Source of the DNA: Herbaspirillum sp. meg3
GTDB taxonomy: Bacteria; Pseudomonadota; Gammaproteobacteria; Burkholderiales; Burkholderiaceae_D
Direction of reading: 5' to 3'
NCBI RefSeq assembly: GCF_002257565.1
Contig: NZ_CP022736.1
Coordinates: 4,960,001 to 5,024,000 of the forward strand
Length of the DNA: 64,000 nucleotides
Part shown: in pieces, positions 47,900-56,523 of the stretch
Layout of the letters: the number at the start of each line of letters is the position of its first letter
Numbering within the stretch: position 1 is the first letter of the stretch
The notes under the pieces: generated by a model
Database searches by the model: none
What the model saw: the letters and a program-made list of their open reading frames with translations, nothing else
Told to the model about the DNA's origin: nothing
Program-made: the position numbers and the translations under genes

Positions 47900-48667
47900 T
47901 TAATGGGCAGCACCAAGATACGCTTCGATGACTGCGGGGTTCTTCTGCACATCCGCCGGTACGCCTTCGGCAATCGGCTTGCCGTAGTCCAGCACCGTCA
48001 GCCGGTTGCACAGGCCCATCATCAGTTTGACGTCATGTTCGATCAGCAGGATGGTTTTACCTTCCGCCTGAATCTTGACCAGCAATTCTCTGAGGCCGAG
48101 CTTCTCGGTGGCGTTCATCCCGGCCGCCGGTTCGTCCAGCGCCAGCAGTTGCGGCTCGGTCGCCAGTGCGCGCGCGATCTCCAGTCGGCGTTGGTCGCCG
48201 TAGGACAAATGACGCGCCGTACGCGAGGCGAACTGGCCAATGCCGACGAAGTCGAGCAGCTTTTGTGATTTCTCTTTGATTTGTGCTTCTTCGTCGCGGG
48301 CGGCCTTGTGACGGAAGACGGCGCCGAAGACGTTCTGTTTGGTGCGCACGTGGCAGCCGACCATGACGTTCTCCAGCACAGTCATGTCGCCGAAGAGGCG
48401 GATGTTCTGGAAGGTGCGGGCAATGCCGGCCTTGGCCACTTCGTGCGGGGCGCTGGGGCTGTAGGGCTTGCCGGCCAGTTCGAAGCTGCCGGTGTCGGGT
48501 TGGTACAGGCCGGTGATGACGTTGAAGAAGGTGGTCTTGCCGGCGCCGTTGGGGCCGATCAGGCCGTAGATCTGACCTTGTTCGATGGTGAGACTGACGC
48601 CCGACAGGGCTTGCAGGCCGCCGAAGCGTTTGCTGACGTCGGCGATTTTTAACAGGGTGGTGCTCAT
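47900..48667 (-). CDS. livG: Branched-chain amino acid-type ABC transporter ATP-binding protein LivG
   Basis: A 255-residue ABC ATPase with Walker A GPNGAGKTT, signature LSYGDQRRLEIARALA and Walker B LLALDEPAAGMN. The long spacing and the VLDYGKPIAEG C-terminal segment are typical of LivG. The start at 48667 follows GAGGACG; the frame is open upstream but overlaps the end of livM without domain content. It pairs with LivF and is preceded by livM with a 31-base gap. Confidence 0.95.
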   Translation of the reverse strand: MSTTLLKIADVSKRFGGLQALSGVSLTIEQGQIYGLIGPNGAGKTTFFNVITGLYQPDTGSFELAGKPYSPSAPHEVAKAGIARTFQNIRLFGDMTVLENVMVGCHVRTKQNVFGAVFRHKAARDEEAQIKEKSQKLLDFVGIGQFASRTARHLSYGDQRRLEIARALATEPQLLALDEPAAGMNATEKLGLRELLVKIQAEGKTILLIEHDVKLMMGLCNRLTVLDYGKPIAEGVPADVQKNPAVIEAYLGAAH

Positions 48668-48698
48668 TGGTTCGTCCTCTGTGTGCTGTTCGTCGAGA

Positions 48699-49916
48699 TT
48701 AGGCTTTGACCACGCCAACCGGCTCGTCGCCGTGCGGGTGATCGGCTTCAGGGCGGTCTTCATGGCGGGGAGACGGCCACAGACCAGCGGGACGGTTCAA
48801 CATGATGATGACCATGGCCAGGCCGTAGAGCAGCTGGCGCAGCACTTCGGCGTCGATCCAGACTTTGCCGAACAGGCTCATTTGCACCGGTTCGACCACG
48901 TGACGCAGCACTTCCGGCAAGGCGGCGAGGATGATGCCGCCCAGCACGACGCCGGGGATGTGGCCGATGCCGCCCAAGACCACCATGGCCAGCACGGCGA
49001 TGGATTCGGTCAGGGAGAAGGATTCCGGCGAGACAAAGCCCTGGAAGGAGGCGAACATGGCGCCGGCCACACCGCCGAACGAGGCGCCCATGGCGAACGC
49101 CAGCAGTTTGACGTTGCGCGTGTTGATGCCCATGGCCTTGGCGGCGATTTCGTCTTCGCGGATGGCGACCCAGGCACGGCCCAGTCGCGAATCCTGCAGG
49201 CGGATCGAGAAGAAGATCACGCCGATGCACAGCAGCAGGAAGAGGAAGTAATAGGCGTTGACCGACGGCATGGTGAAGCCGAGAAACTTGACGATGGAGC
49301 CGGATCCCGGTTCACCGGCCAGCGAGACGCCGAAGACGCGGATCGGGTCAATCAGGTTGATGCCTTGCGGCCCGTTGGTGATGTTGACCGGGGCGTTGAG
49401 GTTGTTCATGAAGATGCGGATGATTTCACCGAAGCCCAGGGTCACGATGGCGAGGTAGTCGCCGCGCAGCTTCAGGGTCGGTGCGCCCAGCAGTGCGCCG
49501 AACACGGCCGCAATCAGGGCCGACAGCGGCACGATGATCCACAGCGACAGGTGGATACCGCTCTGCACGATCTGCGGGCCGCAGACCATGACGAGGAAGT
49601 TGCCCACCGCCGGATAGGTGTTGACGAAGGATTGCAGCACGTCGGCGAACTGGGGCGAGGCCAGCAAACCGGCGGTGTAGGCGCCGATGGCGTAGAAGGC
49701 GATGTAGCCCAGATCCAGCAGGCCGGCAAAGCCCACCACCACGTTCAGGCCCAGGGCCAGCATGATGTAGAGCAAGGCCATGTCCATGATGCGTACCCAG
49801 GAGTTGCCGAACATGCTGGCAACAAACGGGAAGGCGATCATGACGATCAGGAGCGCAGCCAGGCTGAGTCTGGCCTGCTGCGGGTTGCGTTTCTTGTCGA
49901 AGGTGAGGAAGGCCAT
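48699..49916 (-). CDS. livM: Branched-chain amino acid-type ABC transporter permease LivM
   Basis: A 405-residue permease with about 10 hydrophobic helices and the LivM core NVVVGFAGLLDLGYIAFYAI and LRGDYLAIVTLGFGEI. The C-terminal tail is hydrophilic and His/Glu-rich. It forms the transmembrane channel with LivH. It is separated from livH by 194 bases that include palindromic element A, an unusually long gap for this operon type. Confidence 0.95.
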   Translation of the reverse strand: MAFLTFDKKRNPQQARLSLAALLIVMIAFPFVASMFGNSWVRIMDMALLYIMLALGLNVVVGFAGLLDLGYIAFYAIGAYTAGLLASPQFADVLQSFVNTYPAVGNFLVMVCGPQIVQSGIHLSLWIIVPLSALIAAVFGALLGAPTLKLRGDYLAIVTLGFGEIIRIFMNNLNAPVNITNGPQGINLIDPIRVFGVSLAGEPGSGSIVKFLGFTMPSVNAYYFLFLLLCIGVIFFSIRLQDSRLGRAWVAIREDEIAAKAMGINTRNVKLLAFAMGASFGGVAGAMFASFQGFVSPESFSLTESIAVLAMVVLGGIGHIPGVVLGGIILAALPEVLRHVVEPVQMSLFGKVWIDAEVLRQLLYGLAMVIIMLNRPAGLWPSPRHEDRPEADHPHGDEPVGVVKA

Positions 49917-49980
49917 GTCGGTCTCTCTTTCTTTATCTGTTCTGAGGCTATTTGCGTTAGCAAATGGAAAATTTGCTTAG

Positions 49981-50098
49981 GTTCCGTAGCGAGCGAACGT
50001 CAGCTGTCGTCGACCGGAGCACAGCCACCGGAGTGTACTGAAGTACACGAGGATGGCGAGCACCGTACGGCGGCAGATCACGTTCGCGCAGTAGGAAC
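49981..50098. repeat. 118-nt palindromic repeat element A, between livH and livM
   Basis: One long imperfect inverted repeat. The ends GTTCC/GGAAC and the arm CGAACGT (49994-50000) with ACGTTCG (50080-50086) pair perfectly. The centre is GTGTACT (50033-50039) GA AGTACAC (50042-50048). It is about 71% identical, with no gaps, to element B at 61815-61932, and several differences are compensatory on both arms. It lies wholly between genes in the same-direction liv operon. Confidence 0.92.
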
Positions 50099-50110
50099 AT
50101 GAGTAAATTT

Positions 50111-51040
50111 TTAAGCGCGGTCGGCGACGCGTTCACCCATGATTCCGGATGGGCGTAAGGTCAAGACGATGATCAGCACGATGAAGGCGAAGATGTCCTG
50201 GTAGTTACTGCCCAGGAAGTCGCCCGTCAGATCGCCGATGTAACCGGCGCCCAGACTTTCAATCAGACCCAGCAGAATGCCGCCCAGCATGGCGCCATAG
50301 ATATTGCCGATACCACCCAGCACCGCTGCCGAGAAGGCTTTCAACCCCGGCACGAAGCCCATGGCGAATTGCGCTGTCGAATAATTCGCCGCCCACATGA
50401 CGCCGGCAATCGCGGCCAGCGCCGCGCCGATGATGAAGGTGACGACAATCACGCGATTCGAGTCCACGCCCATCAAGCCTGCAATACGCGGGTTCTCGGC
50501 GGTGGCGCGCATGGCGCGGCCCATCTTGGTCTTCTCAACGATCAGCACCAGGCCGATCATCGCGGCCAAGGCCAGCAGCAACAGCATGATCTGGGTGGGC
50601 GAGATCAGCGCGCCGGCGATATGCACCGGATCCGACGGCATGATTTGCGGGAAGGGAACCGGGCTGCGGCCCCAGATCATCATGGCCAGCGTTTGCAGCA
50701 GGATCGATACGCCGATGGCGGTGATCAATGGCGCCAACCGTGGCGCATTGCGCAGCGGACGATAGGCCACACGCTCGATGATCATGCTCACGATCACGCA
50801 CACGGGGATCGCGCCAATGATCGCAATGATCAACTTGACGATGCCCGGCAGATCCGGCGCCACGTGCTGCACCAGTTTCAGAATGCTCAAACCGGCCATC
50901 GCCCCGATCATCAGCACGTCGCCGTGCGCAAAATTGATCAGGTTCAAGACCCCGTACACCATCGTGTAACCCAAGGCGATCAGGGCGTACATGCTCCCCA
51001 ATACCAGGCCGTTGATGATTTGCTGGATGAATATGTCCAT
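50111..51040 (-). CDS. livH: Branched-chain amino acid-type ABC transporter permease LivH
   Basis: A 309-residue permease with about eight hydrophobic helices and the LivH hallmarks LGSMYALIALGYTMVYGVL near the N-terminus and FSAAVLGGIGNIYGAMLGG. It pairs with LivM. The ATG follows TAGGAGAC. It is directly downstream of the pyrroline-2-carboxylate reductase gene, linking transport with catabolism. Confidence 0.95.
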   Translation of the reverse strand: MDIFIQQIINGLVLGSMYALIALGYTMVYGVLNLINFAHGDVLMIGAMAGLSILKLVQHVAPDLPGIVKLIIAIIGAIPVCVIVSMIIERVAYRPLRNAPRLAPLITAIGVSILLQTLAMMIWGRSPVPFPQIMPSDPVHIAGALISPTQIMLLLLALAAMIGLVLIVEKTKMGRAMRATAENPRIAGLMGVDSNRVIVVTFIIGAALAAIAGVMWAANYSTAQFAMGFVPGLKAFSAAVLGGIGNIYGAMLGGILLGLIESLGAGYIGDLTGDFLGSNYQDIFAFIVLIIVLTLRPSGIMGERVADRA

Positions 51041-51145
51041 ATGTCTCCTATGCTCCCTTTTTTCCGCCCCGGTTGTGATGAGGCGGTTCTTTGTAAATCT
51101 GAAAAAGAAAATTTCCCTGCGTCAGGCTGGTTCAGACCTGCAGCT

Positions 51146-52084
51146 TCAGGCCTGCAACATGTCGCGCACCACGCGCGCCGCCGCCAGATCCCACGAAGCC
51201 TGTCCCACGGTTTTGAACACGGGCAGGCCACGATCGGCAGGAAGCGGTTCGCCGCGACCGGCGAGGATGTCGCCGATGTTGCGGACTTTGCTCCAGTCGA
51301 TACCGGCCTGAATCAGGTCACCCGCTTCGTGCCTGGCGCCATCGACATCGTCGACGACGATGGTGCGCTCAGCCAGCAGCTGCGCCGGGAATTCCACCAT
51401 GTCGGGCTTGAAGGCGCCGACGCCGATGGCCAGCGTATGCGGCGCAAGTTTGGCCGGGATCACGGCGCTGCGGGAAGTAGTCAGCGCGATCAGCACGTCG
51501 GTAGCGGGCACGTCTTGATGCAGCGCGTCCGCAGACAAGGGGCTGGCGACGATATTGCGATCAATGTGGCGCGTGCTGAGTTCGCTGCAAAATGCCTGAG
51601 TGCGTGCGATGTCGCGCGCCACGATCCAGAATTGCGTGACGCCGAAATACTCCACCAGCGCGTCAGCGTGTGCAGCAGCCTGCACGCCGGTGCCGATCAG
51701 CAGCGCCGACTTCGGCTTGGCGGGCGCCAGCGTCTGGATACCGAGCAAGGTCATCGCTGCGGTACGGCGTGCGGTCACGGTCGGGCCGTGCAGCAAGGCG
51801 ATTCGACGGCCGGTATGGGTTTCGAATACGACGACTTCGCCCTGTATGACCGGCAAGCCGTGTTTGGCGTTGTCGGCGTGGACGGTGATCAGTTTGGTGA
51901 CACTGAGATCGGCGCTGACAGCCGGCATGCTCAGCAGCACGCTGGCGGCATCGATCGGCACCACCTGGCGATCCGGTGCAGTAATCTGACCGCCGGAGTA
52001 TTCCTGCGCGGCGTGTGCCAGCGCGGGAACCAGGCGGCTGTAAGGCAGCGCGTCGGCGGTTTGTCGGGCGTCGAGAATATGCAT
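51146..52084 (-). CDS. Ornithine cyclodeaminase/mu-crystallin family protein, probable delta1-pyrroline-2-carboxylate reductase
   Basis: A 312-residue Rossmann-fold protein of the ornithine cyclodeaminase family, with the nucleotide-binding segment ALLIGTGVQAAAHADAL and the substrate-region motif LHGPTVTARRTAAMTLLG. Family members include ornithine cyclodeaminases, alanine dehydrogenases and pyrroline-2-carboxylate reductases. It begins four bases after the predicted trans-3-hydroxyproline dehydratase, whose product is pyrroline-2-carboxylate, so NAD(P)H-dependent reduction to L-proline is the best inference. GAGGTA precedes the ATG. Confidence 0.85.
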   Translation of the reverse strand: MHILDARQTADALPYSRLVPALAHAAQEYSGGQITAPDRQVVPIDAASVLLSMPAVSADLSVTKLITVHADNAKHGLPVIQGEVVVFETHTGRRIALLHGPTVTARRTAAMTLLGIQTLAPAKPKSALLIGTGVQAAAHADALVEYFGVTQFWIVARDIARTQAFCSELSTRHIDRNIVASPLSADALHQDVPATDVLIALTTSRSAVIPAKLAPHTLAIGVGAFKPDMVEFPAQLLAERTIVVDDVDGARHEAGDLIQAGIDWSKVRNIGDILAGRGEPLPADRGLPVFKTVGQASWDLAAARVVRDMLQA

Positions 52085-52088
52085 CGAT

Positions 52089-53099
52089 TTACCTCAGGAA
52101 GAAGCCGGTCGGGAACGGGTCGGACTCTTCCAGCACCCATTGGTTGGTGCTCATGATGTGCGCCGAACCGGTCACTTCGGTGAAGACGGCATCAAGCTCG
52201 CCGACCTTGGTGGTGCCGGTGACTTTGACGCCGAAATTGCTGCCGACGATGCTGCCGTTGACGTAGTTCTGGTTCAGCGCCAGTTTGCCGCGCTGGAACA
52301 ATTGCGCCGCGCGGCCGGAAGTGCCGGTGCCGGTCGGCGAACGGTCGACTTCGCGGTCGGCGAAGATGCAGACGTTGGATTGATCGGCATCGGGGAAATT
52401 GGGCGCGCTGTCGATGATGGTGCCGTACAGCGTGTTCAAACCCGGCTCCAGCGGATGCTGGATCTTGACCTTGGCTTTGACGGCGGCCTTGGTTTCGGCG
52501 CCGAGCTGGATCAGCTGACGCACCAGTTCCGGCTTGACGGTCAGCTTGGCCTGGTCGGCGTTGATGTAATAGTAGAAGGCGCCGCCGAAGACGATGTCGC
52601 CGGTGATCTTGCCAAAGCTCGGTGTGTCGACTTCGACATCGCGCTGATAAATGAAGGACGGCACGTTCTTGAAGGTGACCTTGCCGGCGCGCTGGCCGTC
52701 CCACTCCACGCTGGCGTCAATGAAGCCGGCCGGCGCGTCGAAGCAGATGCGGGTTACCGGTGAAGTACGCTCAACATAGCCCATCTCGACCAGCACTTTG
52801 CCCAGCGCGATGATGCCGTGGCCGCACATGTCGCTGTAGCCTTCGTTGTGGATAAAAATAACGCCGAAATCGGCATTCGGCGTCAGAGGTGGAAACAGGT
52901 AAGCCCCGTACATGTCGGCGTGGCCGCGCGGCTCGTTCATGAGGAACTGGCGCAGGTCGTCACGGTTTTCTTTAAGCCAGCTGCGTTTTTCAAGAATGGT
53001 GGCGCCGGGCACTTGCGGCAAGCCGGACACCAGGATACGCAGGGGTTCGCCGCCGGTATGGGCGTCGATCGTCTGGACGGTACGGGTATAACTGAGCAT
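52089..53099 (-). CDS. Proline racemase family protein, predicted trans-3-hydroxy-L-proline dehydratase
   Basis: A 336-residue member of the proline racemase family. The first catalytic cysteine is present (C92 in DMCGHG), but the second is threonine (T256 in DRSPTGTGTSGR). In this family two cysteines or Ser/Cys mark racemases and epimerases, while Cys/Thr marks trans-3-hydroxy-L-proline dehydratase, which releases pyrroline-2-carboxylate. The start at 53099 follows AAGGAA and the family N-terminus; the frame is open 49 codons further without homology. It lies between livK and the reductase gene, in the same transcription direction as the permeases. Confidence 0.88.
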   Translation of the reverse strand: MLSYTRTVQTIDAHTGGEPLRILVSGLPQVPGATILEKRSWLKENRDDLRQFLMNEPRGHADMYGAYLFPPLTPNADFGVIFIHNEGYSDMCGHGIIALGKVLVEMGYVERTSPVTRICFDAPAGFIDASVEWDGQRAGKVTFKNVPSFIYQRDVEVDTPSFGKITGDIVFGGAFYYYINADQAKLTVKPELVRQLIQLGAETKAAVKAKVKIQHPLEPGLNTLYGTIIDSAPNFPDADQSNVCIFADREVDRSPTGTGTSGRAAQLFQRGKLALNQNYVNGSIVGSNFGVKVTGTTKVGELDAVFTEVTGSAHIMSTNQWVLEESDPFPTGFFLR

Positions 53100-53346
53100 G
53101 AATTTCCTTCTACAAAATCCTAGAAACTGTTTGCAAGGGGCAGTGTATTGCATTTCCCATTGCGTGCGCCGTATTGGTGATACGGATGCATCAATGCCTG
53201 GCCCAATCGAATGACGAGGCTGCGACAATCGCCGGCCCTGCTGCATTGCAGCGGGCCGGAGAGGAACTACCTGGGGATCATTTCAGGGAAGCAATCGCGA
53301 GACTGCGATTGTTCCCTGGCAGAAATGAAACGTGGAGGATGACCGA

Positions 53347-54474
53347 TCAGTAGCTGGTCAGAGCAACCGGCACGCCATCCTTGAAGCGGAAGATCGTCAC
53401 TGGCGATTGCTTCAGGTCATGCTTGTCGTCGAACTCGTACTGACCTGCCACGCCTTTGTATTTGATTTTAGCCAGCGCAGGGCCATAGACCTTCGGTTCA
53501 ACAGAGTTTGCCGCCTTCATTGCCTGAGCGATGACCATCATGCCGTCATAGAACGAGACTGCGTAAACTTCTGCAGGACGACCGAACTTCTTTTGGTAGT
53601 CGTCAGCGAAAGCCTTGCCTTCCTTGGCCTTCTCCAGCATGGTGCCGCCTTGGGTACAGTAGACGCTTTCGCCGATGGCGTCGCCGCCCAGACGGCCCAT
53701 TTCAGGCGAGCAGATACCGTCGCCGCCCATCAGCAATGCGTCGATGCCCAATTGCTTCATCTGACGCTTGATCGGGCCGCCTTGTGGCGCGTAGCCGCCG
53801 ATGAACACGGCCTGTGGCTTCTTGCCCTTGATGGAGGTCAGGATAGCGGTGAAGTCGGTTGCCTTGTCGTTGGTGAAGTCCTTGCTCACGACCTTGATAC
53901 CGTTGGCTTGGGCAATCTTGATGAATTCTTCCGCCAGACCTTGGCCATAGGCAGTACGGTCATCGATCACGGACACGGTCTTGATCTTCAGTTCCTTGGC
54001 TGCGTACAGCGCCATCTTGCCGCCCAGTTGGCTGTCGCTTGCGGCAACGCGGAACAATGTGGCAAAGCCTTGCTGAGTGATCTTCGGATTGGAGGCCACG
54101 GTTGCTGTGACGATGCCGGCGTCGTTGTAGACGCGCGAAGCAGGAATGGTCACGCCCGAGTTGTACGGACCGACGATGGCCTTGACGCCCTGGTCAGCCA
54201 GCTTTTGTGCCACGCCCACGCCCGACTTCGGATCGGCCTGGTCATCTTCCGCGACGATTTCAAATTTGATCTTTTTGCCGCCGATGACGAGACCTTGCGT
54301 GTTCAGACGCTCGACCGCCATTTGCAAACCGCCTTGGTTATCCTTGCCGGCCGAGGCTTGTGGCCCGGTCAGCGGACTGCTGAAACCGATCTTCACTGTT
54401 TGCACTTCCTGAGCAGATGCGAATGCCGGGATGATAGCAAGTGAAGCGGCGATGATATGCATGCGGTTATACAT
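53347..54474 (-). CDS. livK: Branched-chain amino acid-type ABC transporter substrate-binding protein
   Basis: A 375-residue periplasmic binding protein with a signal peptide cut after FASA (about residue 21). The Leu/Ile/Val-binding fold has VKIGFSSPLTGPQASAGKD at the start of the mature protein and AIVGPYNSGVTIPAS. Two cysteines (GGDGICSPE and VYCTQGG) probably form a disulfide, as in LIV-binding proteins. Its neighbours suggest that proline or hydroxyproline is among the ligands. AGAGAGG precedes the ATG. It heads the operon and is divergent from the Lrp-type regulator. Confidence 0.92.
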   Translation of the reverse strand: MYNRMHIIAASLAIIPAFASAQEVQTVKIGFSSPLTGPQASAGKDNQGGLQMAVERLNTQGLVIGGKKIKFEIVAEDDQADPKSGVGVAQKLADQGVKAIVGPYNSGVTIPASRVYNDAGIVTATVASNPKITQQGFATLFRVAASDSQLGGKMALYAAKELKIKTVSVIDDRTAYGQGLAEEFIKIAQANGIKVVSKDFTNDKATDFTAILTSIKGKKPQAVFIGGYAPQGGPIKRQMKQLGIDALLMGGDGICSPEMGRLGGDAIGESVYCTQGGTMLEKAKEGKAFADDYQKKFGRPAEVYAVSFYDGMMVIAQAMKAANSVEPKVYGPALAKIKYKGVAGQYEFDDKHDLKQSPVTIFRFKDGVPVALTSY

Positions 54475-54715
54475 GTTGTTTCCTCTCTTGGTTGAAGGTC
54501 AGGCTTGGGATAAATCGCTGAATTCAGGCCGGGGCGGCAACAAAGGCTAGACGGTCGCAAGGCGCAACTGCAGATAATGGCATGGCGGGTAAGTCTCTCT
54601 TCTGTGCTTTGGTCGGCTTGTCGCGTCCGGGTCTGGTGTGCAGATTCCGGCGCAACGTTTTTATGGTGCTCGATTCTATTTACTCTTGAATGATATTAGT
54701 CCCGATAATTGCACT

Positions 54716-54766
54716 TATAATCAGAATTTAATTCACCTAATTTGCCTTTGGCAAAATTAAATTCAG
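54716..54766 (+). promoter_or_regulatory. Promoter -10 and two Lrp-box-like sites before the lrp-type gene
   Basis: A perfect TATAAT (54716-54721) is directly followed by CAGAATTTAATTCAC (54722-54736). The reverse complement of 54752-54766 reads CTGAATTTAATTTTG. Each matches the E. coli Lrp consensus YAGHAWATTWTDCTR at 11 of 15 positions. They are inverted and 30 bases centre to centre, about three helical turns. The -35 region is weak. This suggests autoregulation and possibly control of the divergent livK operon. Confidence 0.6.
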
Positions 54767-54771
54767 ATTCT

Positions 54772-55236
54772 ATGGCTACGTTAGATAAAATCAGCAAAAA
54801 AATTCTGTCGGAACTGCAAAACGACGGCCGCATCAGCAATGTCGACCTGGCCGCGCGCGTCAATCTGTCCCCTGCCGCCTGTCTGGAGCGGGTCCGAAAA
54901 CTGCAGGACGCCGGCTATATCCTGGGTTATGCGGCCCAACTCAATCCGGAATTGCTCGATGTGTCGCTGCTGGTGTTCATCGAGGTTGTGCTGGATCGCA
55001 CCACGGCCGACGTGTTTGAAGCCTTCAAAAAAAGCGTGCAGAGCATTCCAGAAATCATGGAATGCCACATGGTGGCCGGTGGTTTTGATTATCTGGTCAA
55101 ATCGCGGGTCAAGGACATGAACGCTTACCGCGAATTTCTCGGCAAGTCGCTGCTCCAGCTGAAGGGCGTACGTGAGACGCACACCTACGCCGTCATGGAA
55201 GAAGTCAAGAGCACCATCCGTTTGCCGATCAAATAG
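54772..55236 (+). CDS. Lrp/AsnC family transcriptional regulator
   Basis: A 154-residue regulator with an N-terminal helix-turn-helix (RISNVDLAARVNLSPAACLE, about 21-40) and a C-terminal RAM ligand-binding domain (MECHMVAGGFDYLVKSRVKD). Its layout matches leucine-responsive Lrp and proline-sensing PutR-type proteins. It stands divergent from the livK operon and between the two livK paralogues, so it is the likely regulator of the proline/hydroxyproline genes. The ATG at 54772 has no clear ribosome binding site; an upstream TTG in frame overlaps the promoter and is unlikely. Confidence 0.92.
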   Translation: MATLDKISKKILSELQNDGRISNVDLAARVNLSPAACLERVRKLQDAGYILGYAAQLNPELLDVSLLVFIEVVLDRTTADVFEAFKKSVQSIPEIMECHMVAGGFDYLVKSRVKDMNAYREFLGKSLLQLKGVRETHTYAVMEEVKSTIRLPIK

Positions 55237-55285
55237 TCGCCCGCCCCGCTTGCCGTCTTCCACGCTCAGCGACGCACTCCACAAA

Positions 55286-56449
55286 TCAGAAGCTCGACAA
55301 CGGCGTCAGCTTGCCGTCTTGAAAACGCAAAATGGTCACGGTCGATTCTTTCATATCGTGCCTGGCGTCAAACTCATAGTTGGCGGTAATGCCCTTGTAG
55401 CGCAGGCGCGTCAACACGGGTAGAAAGCTGCGCGTGTCGATGGAGTTGGATGACTTCATCGCCTGAGCAAGCAACATCACGCCATCGTAAAAGGTTGGCG
55501 CATACACGTCCGGCATGCTGCCATACTTGGTCTGATACGCTGAAGCAAACACCGCGCCGTCCGACACGCGCGTGAGCCACACGCCCCCCTGCACACAATA
55601 GGTACGATCGCCCACACTGGCGCCCGCTTGCACCAGCATCACCGAGGAACACAGGGCATCCCCGCCGAGGAACAGTGTCGGCATACCCAGTTGCTGCATC
55701 TGCTTGAGCATGGCGCTGGCCTGCGGCACATAGCCGCCAAAAAAGATGGCATCGACGCGTGCAGCGCGGATGTTGTTGAGTACACCGCCAAAATCAGTCG
55801 CCTTGTCGCTGATCACAGCCTTGTGGGCGATCTGAATACCGTTTTGTCTGGCGGTTTTCTGAAACTCCTCGATGAGTCCTTGTGCATACGCCGAGCCGTC
55901 GTCAACAATGGCGACGACTTTGAGCTTGAGGGTGCGAGCAGCGTACAGGGCCATTTTGCTGCCCATGTCGCTGTCACTGGCAGCGATGCGAAAAACATGG
56001 TTTAGCGCAGGCTGCGTCACTTTGGGATTGGAGGCGACCGTCAGGGAGACAACGCCTGCGTCGTTGTAAATTTTAGATGTCGCCAGTGCCACGCCGGAGT
56101 TGAAAGGGCCGAGCACCGCCTTGACACCGGCATCCACCAGTTCCTTCGCCACGATGGCGCCGGTTTGCGGATTGGCCTTGTCATCCTTGATCAGCAGCTC
56201 AAACCGCAACACTTTGCCGTCGACCTTGATGCCTTGCTGATTGAGGCGCTCGATAGCCATTTGCACACCGTTCAGGGAATCCTTGCCGGCAGGTGCCTGC
56301 GGTCCGGACAGCGGACTGCTGAAACCAAGCCTGACTATCAGGTCTTCTGCCTGCGCCAGCCCACACACCAGTGAAAATGGCAGCAGTAACGACAATGACA
56401 GCAATGACAGCACCCGCAACCGTGCAGAGACCATCCGTTTTTCCAACAT
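55286..56449 (-). CDS. Second branched-chain amino acid-type ABC transporter substrate-binding protein
   Basis: A 387-residue paralogue of the binding protein at 53347, with an N-terminal signal peptide of about 34 residues ending in AQA. The mature start VRLGFSSPLSGPQAPAGKD and the paired cysteines (GGDALCSS, TYCVQGG) mirror its paralogue. It has no permease genes of its own here and probably delivers a related ligand to the same LivHMGF complex. GGAGGAC precedes the ATG. It converges on the lrp-type gene. Confidence 0.9.
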   Translation of the reverse strand: MLEKRMVSARLRVLSLLSLSLLLPFSLVCGLAQAEDLIVRLGFSSPLSGPQAPAGKDSLNGVQMAIERLNQQGIKVDGKVLRFELLIKDDKANPQTGAIVAKELVDAGVKAVLGPFNSGVALATSKIYNDAGVVSLTVASNPKVTQPALNHVFRIAASDSDMGSKMALYAARTLKLKVVAIVDDGSAYAQGLIEEFQKTARQNGIQIAHKAVISDKATDFGGVLNNIRAARVDAIFFGGYVPQASAMLKQMQQLGMPTLFLGGDALCSSVMLVQAGASVGDRTYCVQGGVWLTRVSDGAVFASAYQTKYGSMPDVYAPTFYDGVMLLAQAMKSSNSIDTRSFLPVLTRLRYKGITANYEFDARHDMKESTVTILRFQDGKLTPLSSF

Positions 56450-56523
56450 TCACGTCCTCCGTTGAACCAACATTTTTCACCTTATTGCTGGAGAGAATAT
56501 CCCAATCTACCAACAACTGCAGA

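Noticed and set aside
51146..52084. Annotation as true ornithine cyclodeaminase or alanine dehydrogenase
   Set aside because: Four-base linkage to the predicted dehydratase makes pyrroline-2-carboxylate reductase more likely; the family alone does not decide.
52089..53099. Annotation as proline racemase or 4-hydroxyproline epimerase
   Set aside because: The second catalytic cysteine is threonine, which fits the dehydratase subgroup.
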